Part shown: piece after piece, positions 45,300 to 57,711 of the stretch
Position numbering within the stretch: the first letter of the stretch is position 1
Layout of the letters: the number at the start of each line of letters is the position of its first letter
Program-made: the position numbers and the translations under genes
Origin: Castor canadensis
Lineage: Eukaryota; Chordata; Mammalia; Rodentia; Castoridae
Assembly (NCBI RefSeq): GCF_047511655.1
Contig: NC_133390.1
Coordinates: 167,606,083 to 167,670,082 of the forward strand
Length of the DNA stretch: 64,000 bases
Direction of reading: 5' to 3'
The notes under the pieces: generated by a model
What the model saw: only the letters and a program-made list of their open reading frames with translations
What the model was told of the DNA's origin: nothing
Databases searched by the model: none

Positions 45300-47690
45300 C
45301 ATTTTTAATTAGCATATGTTAATTATACAAAGGCTTTTCATTATATTTCCATAATGTCTTTTTATCAAATTCACCTCCTCTGTTACTCTTTCTAATCCCC
45401 CTTCTCCACCTTTAAACAATTTTACTGGGTCTGTTTTCATACATGCATACAGAGTACATCGATCATATTCACCAGCTATTACACTCTCCTTTCACCCTCC
45501 CCCTTCCCACTGATTTTCTGCAGTCTCTGTTTTATACCCATGTCTTTTGCTATTCTTTTTAAGTATAAATTCCAAATATGAGAGAAATCTTCTGGGATTT
45601 CATCTACTTCACTATCATTAGTGTCCTTTGGTGTAGAGTTGTTCAGTTTGGGAGGAGTCATAGTGCCTTGAATTTTTTTTTTCATATTTCTTGTGTTTCT
45701 GCATTGGGATTTGTGCATCTGAAGCCAAGTGATCAGAAATTTTGACCATAGTCTTTCAGTGGAAGTGTTCTCAATGATCAGGCAGGATGGTGTAGTGACA
45801 GAGTTGAGGTGCTGTTTCTTGCCACTGGACTGGAGATATGGCTCAGTAGTCAAGCATTCAGTCACATGTTCAGGACACTAGAACTGGCCCCAGCACTACT
45901 CAGATCCAGGAAAACTAGCAAGAGTGTCTTGTAAAAGAGTCAGTTGTCTGCTTCTGAGCTGCCTTCACTTAGAAGCTTTCCATCTTTGTGGACTTGGAGT
46001 CACAGCAGGTGACAGGATGCTTTATAACCTGCAGATTGGGCAGGTTCCTACAAGCACCCCAGTTGTGTTCCCAATGGTAGCAAGTATCTAAATCTAGAGA
46101 TGTCCCTGAAATTCATCAGAAAGTTGGGGGTGGCAAATGGAGCACTGAGTTCTGCACTGGCCAGGGGAGAACTGAGGGACTGAGGTACTCTGTCTGCTGG
46201 TCTCAGATCCTGCCCACAAGTTCACTTCTCCGTGGGGTGAGTAGAAGGCTGTGGAAATCATGTGGTTTAGAAGGCATGAGGTTGGGGCTGTCAGTCACAT
46301 CTGGCAGCAAACCCTTGCTGGAATGTAGTCCCTGAAGATATATCTCAGTGCTTTCGGACCTGCCCATCAGTTTACCTCCCTGTCAGGAAAGGAGGCTGTA
46401 GAAATCACATGGTTCAGAAGTCCTAGTCTTACTTGCTGGTGTTGAAGTGTTGCAGGCCAGAGTCAAGGGTCCTTGCCTTCACAGGCCAGGAAACTGGCTC
46501 ATGAGGCAGCTGAATGACGAGCCAAAGCCGGTATATGGAGTAGGATTTATTTCAGAGAAAGGAAAGGCCACAGCTAGAGAACTGTAGTGGAGCCCAGAAG
46601 CCGGTAACTTGCTGCACAGGTGAAGGCTGAGGCTTTTTATGGATGCTTTAACTCTGGGTTAGGGTATTGGTTAGGTGGGTTTTTTCTATTGGCCATGTAT
46701 TTGCACGTGGGCTTTCTTAAATGAACTGGTCTGTTTGCCCCTTATTGGGGAGGGGGAACAACCTTGAGAGCATTTTGCTTATCAGCCCCATGGCAGATTT
46801 ATGAGACCCTGTATCTCCTCCTCAGGGTGTAGAAACGCAGATTTATAACTCCTTCTCAGGGTGCAAGGTTCATAGTGCTCTCCATGGGGGATGGGCTACT
46901 CACTCATCTGCCTTAGGTATCCAGATCCAATACTAGGATTGGGACTCTCAGTCCTGCTTAGCAGCAATCATATGCTTGGATGGAGCTCCCAGAGATGGGT
47001 CTCAGTGCTTTTGAACTCATCTAGGAATTCGCCTCCCTCAGGAGTAATGAGACTGTGGAGATCATGTGATTTGAGAGGCCTAGGATGAGGGCTTTCAGAC
47101 CCACCTGGAATCCAAACCACATCACCAGGAGGAAGGTCCTGGAGGCCAAGTATCACATCAGTCACAGACTTGGTGCTTTGTTTCTGCTATGACCATCAAG
47201 TGATGGAACCATTCCTTGTAATGAGAGAGTGGGACCTCTGACCACTGTGCCCTTTACTACCAGAGCTCCCTGTTGCTTAAACTTCTCATCGGGACTACAT
47301 AAGACCCTCTTTCTGTCTCTCTCTCTAAGACTTTCTGTCATGGCTATCTCCCACCCAAATACTGTGGAAGGGTGTCCAAAAGAGTCCCTGAGCCATGATT
47401 GGTCTTTGTTTTCAAGACCCCAGAGAAGTTCATTCTCAATAGGTCCCCTCTCAAGATGGTACCTCGCTGTAGTTCTCTGAGATAAGGGGAGACATAAAAT
47501 GTCTTTCTTCACCGAGTCTAGCCTTCCACACCAAGCTGCCTCTCCAAATCCTGCACTGAGTTTAAGGCTTGTGAGAAGTGTCAGTCTGTCACCAGGTCCT
47601 TCTGGTTTATCTTGTGATTACTTCTTGTCTTTCCCTTCCCAGAAGCCAGGGACAGAGCTTGGAACTTTTTTCTCCATTACTGTATTGTCT
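45300..47690 (-). mobile_element. Probable old L1 5' region with promoter-like repeats, minus strand
   Basis: 45,479-45,865 has a 128-codon minus-strand frame (KKKIQGTMTPPKLNNSTPKD) resembling a decayed L1 ORF1 start. Upstream of it on the same strand, related ~130-200-base segments recur (46,185-46,320; 46,325-46,440; 46,920-47,110), sharing 'ctgtggaaatcatgtggttt'-type cores, like tandem L1 5' UTR monomers. An LTR-like block (46,448-46,890) interrupts them. Family assignment is tentative. Confidence 0.45.
46448..46890 (-). mobile_element. Candidate solo LTR, minus strand
   Basis: Begins TGTTGCAGG on the plus strand. On the minus strand it has a TATA-like 'cataaaaag' (around 46,640) followed downstream by AATAAA (reverse of 'tttatt' near 46,548), in LTR order. 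It interrupts the 5' UTR-like repeats. No target-site duplication could be fixed, so the right edge is approximate. Confidence 0.45.
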
Positions 47691-47699
47691 TTCTGTTTC

Positions 47700-49714
47700 T
47701 GATCCTGCCACATTGTTCATGATTTCCGATGAAAATCCTCTACAAAATACTAGAGAAATGAATTCAACAACATATCGAGAGGATCAGTCATGTGGCTTTA
47801 TTACTAACATGCAGGGATCATTCAACATACATAAATCTAGAAGTTTGAGGCCCCACATTAAGAGAATGGAGAGAAAAAATACATGGTCATTTTGTTAGAT
47901 GCGTTAAAAGCATTTGACAAAATTTAACGTCCTTTCATGATTTAAAAAAAAACTCTTTGTTGAAACTATTCCAAGAATGGGGGGGAGAGGGATAAAGGAG
48001 AATGATGGAGGGGGGTTAATTAAACTATTTATGTTGTAAGAAATTTTGTAAATGTCACAATTTACCCCTAGTACAGCAATAATAAATAAATAATTTTTAA
48101 AAACTCTTATAGGCACAATAAAGAAGAATGAGATTATTTTGTTTGCAGAAAAATTGATGGAGCTGGAGATCATCATGTTAAGTAAGATAAGACAAGCTCA
48201 GAAAGACAAATACTGTTTTCACTTGTGCAGAATTTAGATCTAAAAAATAATAATAATAATATATGATTATAAAAGGGAGACTGTTTGGGGGAGAATGAGA
48301 GGGAAGAGGGAGGGGGGAAGAAGAGGGTAATGGGGAGTGCATATGATCAGTACAATTATATATATGTGAAAATAACAGTGAAACCCACCAAAAACTGTTT
48401 AAAAGAGGGAGAGGGGCAGGTGTTAAGAAAGGGTGAATTTGATCAAAGTACAGTAGATGTATGATATAAATATCACAATGAAACCCCATTGTACAATTAA
48501 TTTATGTTAATAAAAAATTAAGTGAAATTGTCTCTGTATGCTGATGACATGGATCTATATACATTTATTATAGAAAACCCTAAAGACTATCAAAAACTAT
48601 TAGAACTAATAAATTTACTAATGTTGCAGAATACAAAATCAATATACAAAAGTCAATATTATTTCCATTCACTAACAACCATTTGAGAAAGAAATCAAGA
48701 AAGCAATTTTATTTATAGTAGATATTTTAAAATAGGAATGTGTGTCAGTTGCCAGTGGCTCACACCTGTAATCCTAGCTACTTATGAGGCTGAGATCAGG
48801 GGATTGTGGTTTCAGGCCAGCGAGAACCCATCTCAATGGAAAAAAAAAGAAAAAACTGGGCATTGTGGTGCACACCTGTCATCCCACCTATAGCGGATGA
48901 AGGATACTCCATGTTCATGGATTGGAGAAATTACATTATTAAAATGCCCATAGTATCCAAGCAATCTATAAATTTAAGAGATCCCTATTAAAATTCCAAT
49001 GTCATTTTGCATAAATATAAAAATATTCTAAAACTCATATGAAATCGCAAAGACTCCAAATAGGAATAGGGCATTTGCTTAGCATGCACAAGATAGTATC
49101 TGACTTCAAAATATATTACAAAGCTATCGCAATCAAACCAGCATGATATTGACATAAAAACAGACAAATTGAGTATGCAACAGAATAGACAACCCATAAA
49201 CGAACCCACACATTTACAGTCAATTGGTTTTCAACAAAAGTGTCAAGAGCACACAATAAAGAAAAGGAAGTCTCTTCAGTAAACAATGCCAGGAAAAGAA
49301 TGAAATTGATCCCTTATCTCACACTACGTGCAAAAAATCAACTCAAAATGTATTAAAGACTTAAATGTAGGATTAAAATACTAACACTACTGGAGGAAAA
49401 CAGGGGAAAAGCTCCCCACCCCTGATCTGAGCAATATTTTTTTATTTGACCTTAAAATCATAAATAAAATAAGAATAGATAAGTGGAATTACATCAAATT
49501 AAAAAGCTTCTGCACAATAAAGAAATAATTAACAGAGTGAAAAACCAATCTAAAGATTGGGAAAAATATTTGTAAACCATATTTTCAGTAAGATGTTAAT
49601 ACCCAAAATACTATTTTGGATACTTATGTATCAGATGTACTATGTACTAATGATACTTATGTATCAATAGTAAGCAAGCACTCTTATTTTTAAAATAGAC
49701 AAAGGAAACTGCAG
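47700..49714 (+). mobile_element. Old L1 fragments, plus strand
   Basis: 47,750-47,940 is reverse-transcriptase-side ORF2 ('atgcagggatcattcaacat'). 48,110-48,520 is an L1 3' end inserted in it. 48,530-48,720 has the catalytic YADD-type stretch ('ctgtatgctgatgacatgga'). 48,890-49,700 is later ORF2. A B1-like SINE (48,745-48,890) is nested. No intact frame. Confidence 0.7.
48745..48890 (+). mobile_element. B1-like SINE
   Basis: 'gtggctcacacctgtaatcc' and a partial second head 'tgtggtgcacacctgtcatc'. Nested in the old L1. Confidence 0.75.
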
Positions 49715-50690
49715 TAGTTACTTTTATTATGGTTGCAATAAAATACCTGAGAAAACAACTTAAAGGGGCAAAGATTTATTTTGGCTCACAGTTTCAGAGG
49801 GTGCTTACTGGTTTCACATTGTGCTTTTACTTTGTATTTTTTTCCCAGCAATGTTGGGAAGTTGTTCATATACCTATGAGCTATTCTATCGTCCTTTTAA
49901 AGTTTCTGTTGAAGTCTCTTATCCATTCTGTAGTTACTGCTTGTTTTTTTTTATTGTGGTGATAGGAGTCATTTATATATATTCTGGATGCAAAGCTTTT
50001 GTGGGATAGAAATGTGTCACAAATATTATTCCTCTGGAATGGTGGGTAGAGCTCTGAGACAGAGTAAGACACAGAAACAAAAAGTTTATGGAACTTTTTA
50101 AAAAATCCTGATGAAATCTAATTTTAAACATTTAATTTTGGATCATCACAACTATGTTCATAGAAAACATTGACTCTTTTGCTGTCTATCTGGTGCTCTA
50201 AAATTTTTCTGCATTCATTGTATTAGTTATCTACTGCTATATTAAAAATGCCCCAAAACTTAAACCATACACATTATTTCATAGCTTGAGGGGCAGGAAT
50301 TCAGGAGTATCCTAGCTTGGTGGATCTAGATGAGGGTCTCCCATGAGATCACATCAATCTTTCTGCTTGGGCTTCAGTCATTTCAAGATTAGGGTGGGTC
50401 TGAAAAATCTTCCATGTTCATTCATGTGTTGGTTAGTAGGCCTCAGTCTTCATAAACTGTTGGCTAAAAAGCATTATTCATTAATTCCTGAGAGAGAGAG
50501 AGAGAGAGAATTCCCAAAATGGAATATGCAAACTTTTATCACCTGATCTCATAAAGTGCTTTCACTCCTGCAATATTTTATTGGTCACACAAACCCACCA
50601 TGGAAACGTGGTAAGGGACTACACAAGGGTGTGAAGATCAAATGGTGACAGTCACTGGGGGCCATGTTGAAGGGTGGCCACCCCAACCGC
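49715..50690. repeat. Two ancient interspersed-repeat remnants
   Basis: 49,715-49,810 ('aaaatacctgagaaaacaac', 'ttttggctcacagtttcaga') matches the repeat family at 34,100-34,200. 50,220-50,690 ('ttagttatctactgctatat' ... a GA run ... 'ggactacacaagggtgtgaa' ... 'cactgggggccat') looks like a separate mammal-wide fossil repeat. I cannot name the families with certainty. Confidence 0.45.
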
Positions 50691-51474
50691 AGAATAAATA
50701 AAATGGTTCTCCCTTTTTCTTCTTCTCTACAATGGCTATTTTAATACATCTAGCTGCTGTTCTTAGAGTTGGTTGAAGTAGTGAGAAATATTTTCTTAGT
50801 TCTATGACTTTTTCCAGGAAATGATCAAAATATAATTTTGTCTTCTTTTTTATTGTGATCCAACCAAGTTGTTTCTTTCCTCTAGAACCACAGAGCATAG
50901 AGAAATGTGGGGCCAGCTCTCTACTCTCCCTGGCTTCAGAAGGCCAGCTCTTGTTACTCCTGCTCCAGGGAGTCAGAAACACCACCACCCTCGTGTGGTG
51001 TTGGCCTCATGGTCAAGAGGATGTCATAAACATGACCCACCATGGCAATATTCTTTTAGATATATTCTTTTAGAATATTTTAAGATAGAAAAAATGGTGT
51101 CTTGGGAAAAAAGAGAAATGAAGGTTTAAAATCACTCCAGCAGGCAATGAATGGCCCCTATTTGTGGAGAATGTGCTCTGGCTGTAATGCTGCTGTTTAT
51201 TGTACACACCCTGCATCCTCCAGTACTCTAAATACTGTGAGAAAATGATCTTGTTGCCACTTTCAGATTAACAAATGATATTTAGGTGAGCTAAAGTCAC
51301 TTATCAAAATATCACAGAGCCAGTACTATTAGACTCTTAACATAAATTCAAGGATTATCAGCTCCAAAAGTCTTTCCTTATACTCAATAAGTGTAGGAGG
51401 GAAGCCTGATCTCTAGGTCCTACCTCGTTGTCTCTCACACCACCCACACTCTCAATGAATCACAGATGCAGAAC
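50691..51474. other. Downstream of SLPI; nothing recognised
   Basis: Unique-looking DNA without a convincing frame or repeat. Confidence 0.5.
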
Positions 51475-51656
51475 GTATACAGAGAAATATACTTATTTGT
51501 TTATTCACTGTTTATTGGCATTTCCTAAGAGCTTCCTGTGTGGTAAGCATTTGCCAAAAGTTGGCAAATTCTCCCCACAGGATCCAAGCCTCAGAGCAGA
51601 AAGATAATTCCCAGGCCACACGAATTCAAAACCTCCTCGGAATGACAGGAATCAGG
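51475..51656 (-). other. SLPI: SLPI exon 4: last codon, stop and 3' UTR with poly(A) signal
   Basis: Acceptor 'cacag' precedes the exon start at 51,656. The two bases CC complete the last Ala codon, and TGA (51,654-51,652) follows. The downstream sequence resembles the human SLPI 3' UTR, including a 'gaataaacaaat' region. AATAAA signals lie at 51,516-51,511 and 51,505-51,500. The 3' end is estimated. Confidence 0.75.
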
Positions 51657-53775
51657 CTGTGAGAGAAAATGAGATAAAACCTTCAGCATAGGAACCAATC
51701 AAATCATTTCCATATTCTTTCCCACAAGGAAACTCCACCCCCTGCAATAGAGAGAATGACAAGACAGTGCTGTGGTTGGAAGAGTTTCAGTATCAGGAGA
51801 ATGAGTTCCAGTCTTGTTTTCACTATAAAACTCAAAACTCAGAGCATAGACTCTCCTCAAATCCCACTGACCATTTGGGCTTTAACCTTAGACTCCATGA
51901 TATAAATAACCTAAATAACAAATGCTTAGTGTATACAGTATTTTATAAACACTTTCAATTTCATTATGTCTATTTACAGATGAGGAAACTGAGACTCAGA
52001 AGGTCATTTGCCCAGAGACCTCACCTAAACAGGCTGGAGCAGAATCAAAGCCACAAGCGACCCTGTGGAAATTCTTTCCCTGAGACATGGGAAGCAGTGC
52101 CCTTGAAGGACAAGGGGGTCAAGCAGAGGCTCTGCTTGGGGTAAAGGTCTCTCTGCCCATATGCCTGGACCTCCAGAGGGCTGAAGCTAAGAAAGAGAGA
52201 ATGGTATTTATCTGTCCCAGCTCCATCTTACCTGCCACAGGGGGGACACAGGCTTTCCCACACATGCCCTTGCAGCACTTGAAGTCGCGATCACACTGGC
52301 TGTCTGTCTCACAGTGGTTGGGAGGGTTAAGCATCAGACATTCACCATTGACCACTGGGCACATCCCAGGCTTCGTTTTCACTGGTGAGAGCAGAGCTAC
52401 AGGTCAGAGACCTTGTACTTGAACCCAATCTCTACTCCAGCTTGAAAAGGGAGGATCATCTCCTCCATCCCCACTTCCACTGTCTCCTCCCAAAGGCATC
52501 CCTTCAAATATCACCTGGCTCCCCTCTAATTTCTGGCCCCCAGTTGATGACCATCTGTCCAGTACTGACTAAATGGGTGGCTTCCAAGTGATTAGTTGCC
52601 TGAATGCCCAGATGATTATCTGGAAGACATTCTAGTGAAAGATTAACTGCTTCAGCTAGGCAGCTAACTACCCGCCTGGGGCACATGAGGCCTTGACTAG
52701 CTGACACACTGGGCTCCATAGCTCATGGAAAGGAGGAGGCTAGGAAAGATTTCTTCATCTAACCTGTCCCCCCAGACACTGGGTCTTGAGGCTTTTTCCT
52801 CTCCACCCAGCTCCTCCACTGGCTTACCTGGGTTTGAGATGGGAACAGGATCTAGGCATTTAATGCCACAATAATCAGGACAACACTTTCTCTTCTCTGG
52901 ACACTGCCAGTCATTCTTGCACTGAGGTTTCTTGTATCTAAAGCATTTAACAGGTTTTCTAAAAGGGCAGGTTCCAGCTTTCATAGATTCTGAAGAAAAA
53001 GTCAAGAAGATAAGAAGGGTTAGGTGCTGAATAGCCATGACTCTTGAACAACATACCACTTTCTAGGATGAGAGAACTTCACTGTGGTGACTATCCACAA
53101 ATTCAAAGTCAAATGCCTGTCTGACCTCCAGGAAAAGTGACAGCCTTGATCAAACCAGAACCGGCCAGCAGAAAATTTCACAGACCTAGGAAAAAGATGA
53201 GGGCTCCCAATCAAAATCTTCTACCCAAGGGCCAAACAAGGTTACACAGAGGCAAAGGAGAAGGCTGGGAGTGATGGCGATCGAGAGAAATAAACAAAGA
53301 TAAATGGAACCAGCATAACCGATGTTGAGAACTAAAGCCAGATGCAGAAATACAAAACCTGAAAAGAGGAACAGAGAGAGAGAAAAAAAGGACTAGAGAG
53401 AGTCAGAGATTAATGGATACAGAGTCATAGTGTTAGAAAGTGATGAAGAGAGAGAACAGTGACTGTGTGAGACCTGTGCTAAGTAAAGGCAGAGTAAAAG
53501 AAACATTTCCACATGCTCAAAAACTTCACAGAGACCTTGGATCCTAGTTAGACATGTATTCACCTTCAGGGAGTTCTCCTGAAACTAATCTGAGAAATCT
53601 GAGCCTAGGGAAGGTGATATTTCCCACAATTGTCAGATACTCCCACCTCTGACATCCAGCAAAGATTGGGCCAAAATGACTTCAACTCACCATTTCCAGA
53701 AACTTCCACAGACCAAAGTGCCATGGTTGCCAAGGCAAGAAACACCACAAGGGGGAAGAGGCTTCTGAACTTCAT
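51652..53775 (-). CDS. SLPI: Secretory leukocyte peptidase inhibitor (antileukoproteinase)
   Basis: Spliced minus-strand coding sequence: 53,775-53,691, 52,989-52,828, 52,381-52,232 and 51,656-51,652, giving 133 aa (human 132). All junctions are canonical and in phase 1. Residues 1-~26 are the signal peptide (MKFRSLFPLVVFLALATMAL). WAP domain 1 spans ~32-78 with eight Cys (36, 44, 52, 58, 64, 65, 69, 73) and WAP domain 2 ~86-130 with eight (90, 97, 106, 112, 118, 119, 123, 127), ending CVPPVAA. The second domain keeps the inhibitory loop CLMLNPPNHC with Leu98-Met99 at the site of human Leu72-Met73. The product is a secreted inhibitor of neutrophil elastase, cathepsin G and chymotrypsin-like proteases, with antimicrobial and anti-inflammatory activity at mucosal surfaces. 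Placement beside semenogelin-like genes, on the opposite strand, matches the human cluster. It looks fully functional. Confidence 0.96.
51940..52040. repeat. MIR-type SINE fossil in SLPI intron 3
   Basis: 'tttacagatgaggaaactga' with 'gactcagaaggtcatttgcc' is the conserved MIR core and tail. Confidence 0.75.
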
Positions 53776-53819
53776 GGTGAAGTCTGAGTGACTCTGATGA
53801 CCAATACCAAACCTCACTA

Positions 53820-53825
53820 TTTATA
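53820..53825 (-). promoter_or_regulatory. SLPI: SLPI TATA box
   Basis: Minus strand 'gctataaatag' lies about 45 bases upstream of the start codon, giving a short 5' UTR of the human SLPI type. Confidence 0.75.
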
Positions 53826-53829
53826 GCTT

Positions 53830-55499
53830 TACCAGTAGGTGTAGCCCCAACAGAATGTTTGGCTCAGCCCAGCTGCTATTGCATAAGGAGGAAGCTTAAC
53901 TGAAAACCAAAATCCTCATATGTGGGAGGTGTTGGCCCTTTTGTTTCAGGCAGGACTGTGAGGCCAAATGAGTAACTACCAGAGGAGAAAGAAAGGAGGT
54001 TGATTCTGAGGTATCACTGAGAGGTATTCCAGATGTCCACCTGAGCCCCGAACATCGTGAAGACCTGAAGCCTGTTGGCTTCCCAGGTGGAGAAAGGCTA
54101 GTAAGGGTCAATCGCAAACGTGCCACCTGGACCTTGAGCTGAAACAGGACATGTGGACTCTCAGCTGAGTCCGTGTGCAATACATCCCTAGTTCTCACAT
54201 TCCTGGACTCTCTGGGAATTTGTGAGACTTGCTCAATGCAAGTTCCGTCTCAAAAGTGCAGATGACACATCTCAGAACCAACAGATGCTTATTTCCCCCC
54301 AAAATTTGCACCATTATGTCCCCAGGGATTATTCCATGATTGAAACATGGAAAGAATTCCCTAAACAAATGAAAGATACCCAAAGAACAGCCCTGCCCTC
54401 AGCAAATCTCTTTGGAGCTCAGTTTTCCAGCCAGAAAATGGGATAATGCTAACAGTCAGCCCTTCTTAAGGGGTTATGAGATTAGGAATAAAGTATATTT
54501 ATTTTAAGAGAGTAAATGACTCATACCCCTTACCACTGAAGATAATTGAAATGAATTTGAGGTAAAGTGGCTTACCAGCTACTATAATGAACATTTAGCT
54601 ATAGTGTAATTTGTGATATTGGAGGAATGCTTCTTATCCCTAAATCCTCTACAGATCTCAGATGACAGCTAAACTTAATGTGTGCCATAGATTAAACCCA
54701 TTTATATGCTGCCTTAACTGTACAGATTGCTTCTAATTTCCAGAGAGCAATCGTTCTCTCCAGAATAAAACCCAAATTCCTCTGACTGCAAAGTAAAAGC
54801 TCTTGCCTCACCATCAAGTAACCTCTTGATGCTTGGGAATCTATCATTCATCGAAGTGAAGGTTTGTGGAAGTACAGATAGACATGAAAAAGCCACATGT
54901 AATCAAGCAGTGATGGCTCCATATGAAGCTATTTGGTAAGTACTGTCCAATCAGGCTGTCAACTGGCAGCATATCTCTTTATTCAGAAGTCAATCAGTAG
55001 TTTAAATTTTGAGTGGAAAAAGAAAAAGAAAAAATTAGAATATACTGGGTAACTGATGAGCCAGGTGTATTTACTCCTAGCTAGTACCCAGGAGGGAAGG
55101 TAAGAGAGAAAGGAAGGGTCTGCCATCCACCAATGAGCAAGTCATTATCAGGTTGGGGGTTTTGCCCTCACTTGCTTCTCTCAGGGGTCAATTTGATTTT
55201 TCCCACATAACTCCTGCACTTCCTACTCCCTGCTTCTCCTATCTTCCTCAATGCTAAAAGAGTATCTAGATTTTTCTGAATATTTGTTTTTAAAAGAGCA
55301 GAAAGGAGAATGCTACAACTAGTGTTTTCTATATATGATAGATGATTGATTGATTGTTAAAAGCCAGCTCTTTCTCATCAGAAAGGAATCCTGTGACTAA
55401 TCAAATGAAGATAAACCAACATTTCTGTTCTTGAAATGATTGATTTAAATCTGTAAATAGAATATTAAGATTAAAGGGAACCTCAGAGGTTATCTAATC
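53830..55499. other. SLPI upstream region; no gene seen
   Basis: Unique-looking sequence with possible SLPI promoter elements in the first few hundred bases. The open frames at 53,896-54,446 and 54,714-54,896 lack recognisable domains or splice context and are judged accidental. Confidence 0.5.
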
Positions 55500-55745
55500 A
55501 AAGATCAGCAAACACACTCACTGGGCCAAATCCAGCAGGGTGCCTACTTTTATAAATTAAGTTTTATTGGAACATACCCACATAGTCACTCATTTATGAT
55601 TGTCTATTACTATTTTTCCCACTACAATAGCAGAATGGAGTAGTCACAACAGAGATGTGAAATATTTTCCACAAAGCCTAAAATATTTATTGTCTGGTCC
55701 TTTACAAAAAATATTTGCTAGCCCCTGATAGACCAAACCTCCAGC
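55500..55745. mobile_element. Ancient DNA-transposon fossil, probably hAT-like
   Basis: 'agatcagcaaac' at the left and 'tttgctagcccctgat' at the right form degraded terminal inverted repeats. The interior ('ttttattggaacatacccac', 'agcctaaaatatttattgtc', 'tggtcctttacaaaaaat') is a familiar mammal-wide repeat. The family name is not certain. Confidence 0.55.
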
Positions 55746-56089
55746 TTACAATAAAAGAGACTAAGTCCCTCAGAAAAGGTACAAGCCCAAAGTTGCATAA
55801 TAAGTTAATTATACAACATTAGACAGGGCTTTTCTAAGGCAGGTTAGTCACATGCAGACCTCAGACCTGCTTGATGGTGGACACTCCCCCTCCAAACCCA
55901 ATCTTAACCTGAGATTGACTCACTAAATTTACTTCATATGTTCTTTATTGCCTTCTACTATAGACTTATTCATTCATTCACACAAAAATGATTTAACAAT
56001 TTCTTACCAGACACTAGGTATTGTAGTAGGCCCTGAGGGTACAGTGAATAAGATGCAGAGAGCCAAAACCACATGGTTGGAAAAACCCG

Positions 56090-56285
56090 AACTTCAAAGT
56101 TAGACTTACATAATTAAGCCTGAGTTGGAGAAAAATCACTGGGACCTCTCTGAGCTTGTTACCTCAGCTGTAAATGAGAACATTGATTTCTCCTCTATCT
56201 TATGGATGTGGTGAGGAGCATTTGGCAAGCACTCGGCATGTTGTCTGGCCCTATGAATACAGTAGACGTTATTTTTATTACAGCC
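56090..56285. repeat. MIR-type SINE fossil
   Basis: 'gggacctctctgagcttgtt', 'acctcagctgtaaatgagaa' and 'gcatttggcaagcactcggc' follow the MIR consensus order. Confidence 0.6.
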
Positions 56286-56570
56286 AGTTCCTGCATTCCC
56301 TAGGCACACAGGGAGCTGTCAATCTCTAACTTAAGGCTTAATCTTTGAATCTGGACCCATGTTTCTCTGTCCCTTTAAATGTTTGACAAAATCTGACTCC
56401 ATACATAGCATGGTTCTTCTTCTCTTGAGACCATTGGTTGCTGTAACCTCCTTGGTTCCACAGTTTTCAGTACCACTTATTTGTCAGGTCCATCCTTCCT
56501 TGTAAGGCACAGCATGGTTTAAGCCTCTGAATACTGGCTTCCCATGAATATCTCAAGAGTTGTTAGTATG

Positions 56571-57531
56571 CTGGAAAAAATTTAGATGCTACTTAAAAAG
56601 CTAAACATTGATCTACCATATGATCCAGCAACACCACTCTTGGGGATATACCCAAAAGGCTGTGACACAGGTTACTCCAGAGGCACCTGCACACCCATGT
56701 TTATTGCGGCACTATTCACAATAGCCAAGTTATGGAAACAGCCAAGATGCCCCAGCACTGACGAATGGATTAAGAAAATGTGGTATTTATACACAATGGA
56801 ATTTTATGCAGCCATGAAGAAGAACGAAATGTTATCATTCGCTGGTAAATGGATGGAATGGGAGAACATAATTCTGAGTGAGGTTAGCCTGGCCCAAAAG
56901 ACCAAAAATCATATGTTCTCCCTCATATGTGGACATTAGATCAAGGGCAAACACAACAAGGGGATTGGACTATGAGCACATGATAAAAGCAAGAGCACAC
57001 AAGGGAGGGGTGAGGATAGGTAAGACACCTAAAAAACTAGCTAGAATTTGTTGCCCTCAACGCAGAGAAACTAAAGCAAATACCTTAAAGCAACTGAGGC
57101 CAATAGGAAAAGGGGACCAGGAACTAGAGAAAAGGTTAGATCAAAAAGAATTAACCTGGAAGGTAACACACACGCACAGGAAATTAATGTGAGTCAACTC
57201 CCTGTATAGCTATCCTTATCTCAACCAGGAACACTTGTTCCTTCCTATTATTGCTCATACTCTCTCTTCAACAAAATTAGAGATAAGGGCAAAATAGTTT
57301 CTGCCGGGTATTGAGGGGGTGGGGGGAAGAGGGAGGGGGCGGAGTGGGTGGTAAGGGAGGGGGTGGGGGCAGTGGGGAGAAATGACCCAAGCCTTGTATG
57401 CACATATGAATAATAAAAAAATAAATTTTAAAAAAGGCTAAAAAAAAAAAAAAGTTCCAGAAGAGGATGGAAGTTGGTTAGAAAAGCAATATTTGAAGTA
57501 AAAATTGCTAAGAATTTCTAAAAAAAGAAAA
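56571..57531 (+). mobile_element. Young 5'-truncated L1 with a 3' transduction
   Basis: L1 starts at 'ctggaaaaaatttagatgct'. The last 118 codons of ORF2 are open (56,586-56,939, ending SLICGH). The 3' UTR has the G-rich tract (57,313-57,380) and its own A-rich tail (57,412-57,454). About 65 bases of non-L1 DNA follow (57,455-57,519), then a second A-rich stretch. The 16-base flanks 56,555-56,570 and 57,532-57,547 agree at 14 of 16 positions (aagagttgt-agt-tg). Confidence 0.85.
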
Positions 57532-57711
57532 AAGAGTTGTCAGTGTGGTTCTTCCTCACGGTCCACCCATGTGAAGGCAGAAAGAGGAACCCGGCATCAG
57601 GTGGCAAACTGAGTAGCAAGGACACATGCACCTGTGAGGTCTATTCTCCCCCATGGGTGTCCACTCACCTTTGGGAACAACATTAAATGCATTTTTAAGC
57701 ACCATTATGAG

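Noticed and set aside
47229..47702. Overlapping frames of 67-116 codons on both strands
   Set aside because: No conserved motif, no splice or promoter context, and the region looks like L1 5' UTR-type sequence.
52119..52382. WAP-containing frame read as its own small gene
   Set aside because: It is SLPI exon 3 read through its splice donor into intron 3. The extra residues after the Val-Ala end are intronic.
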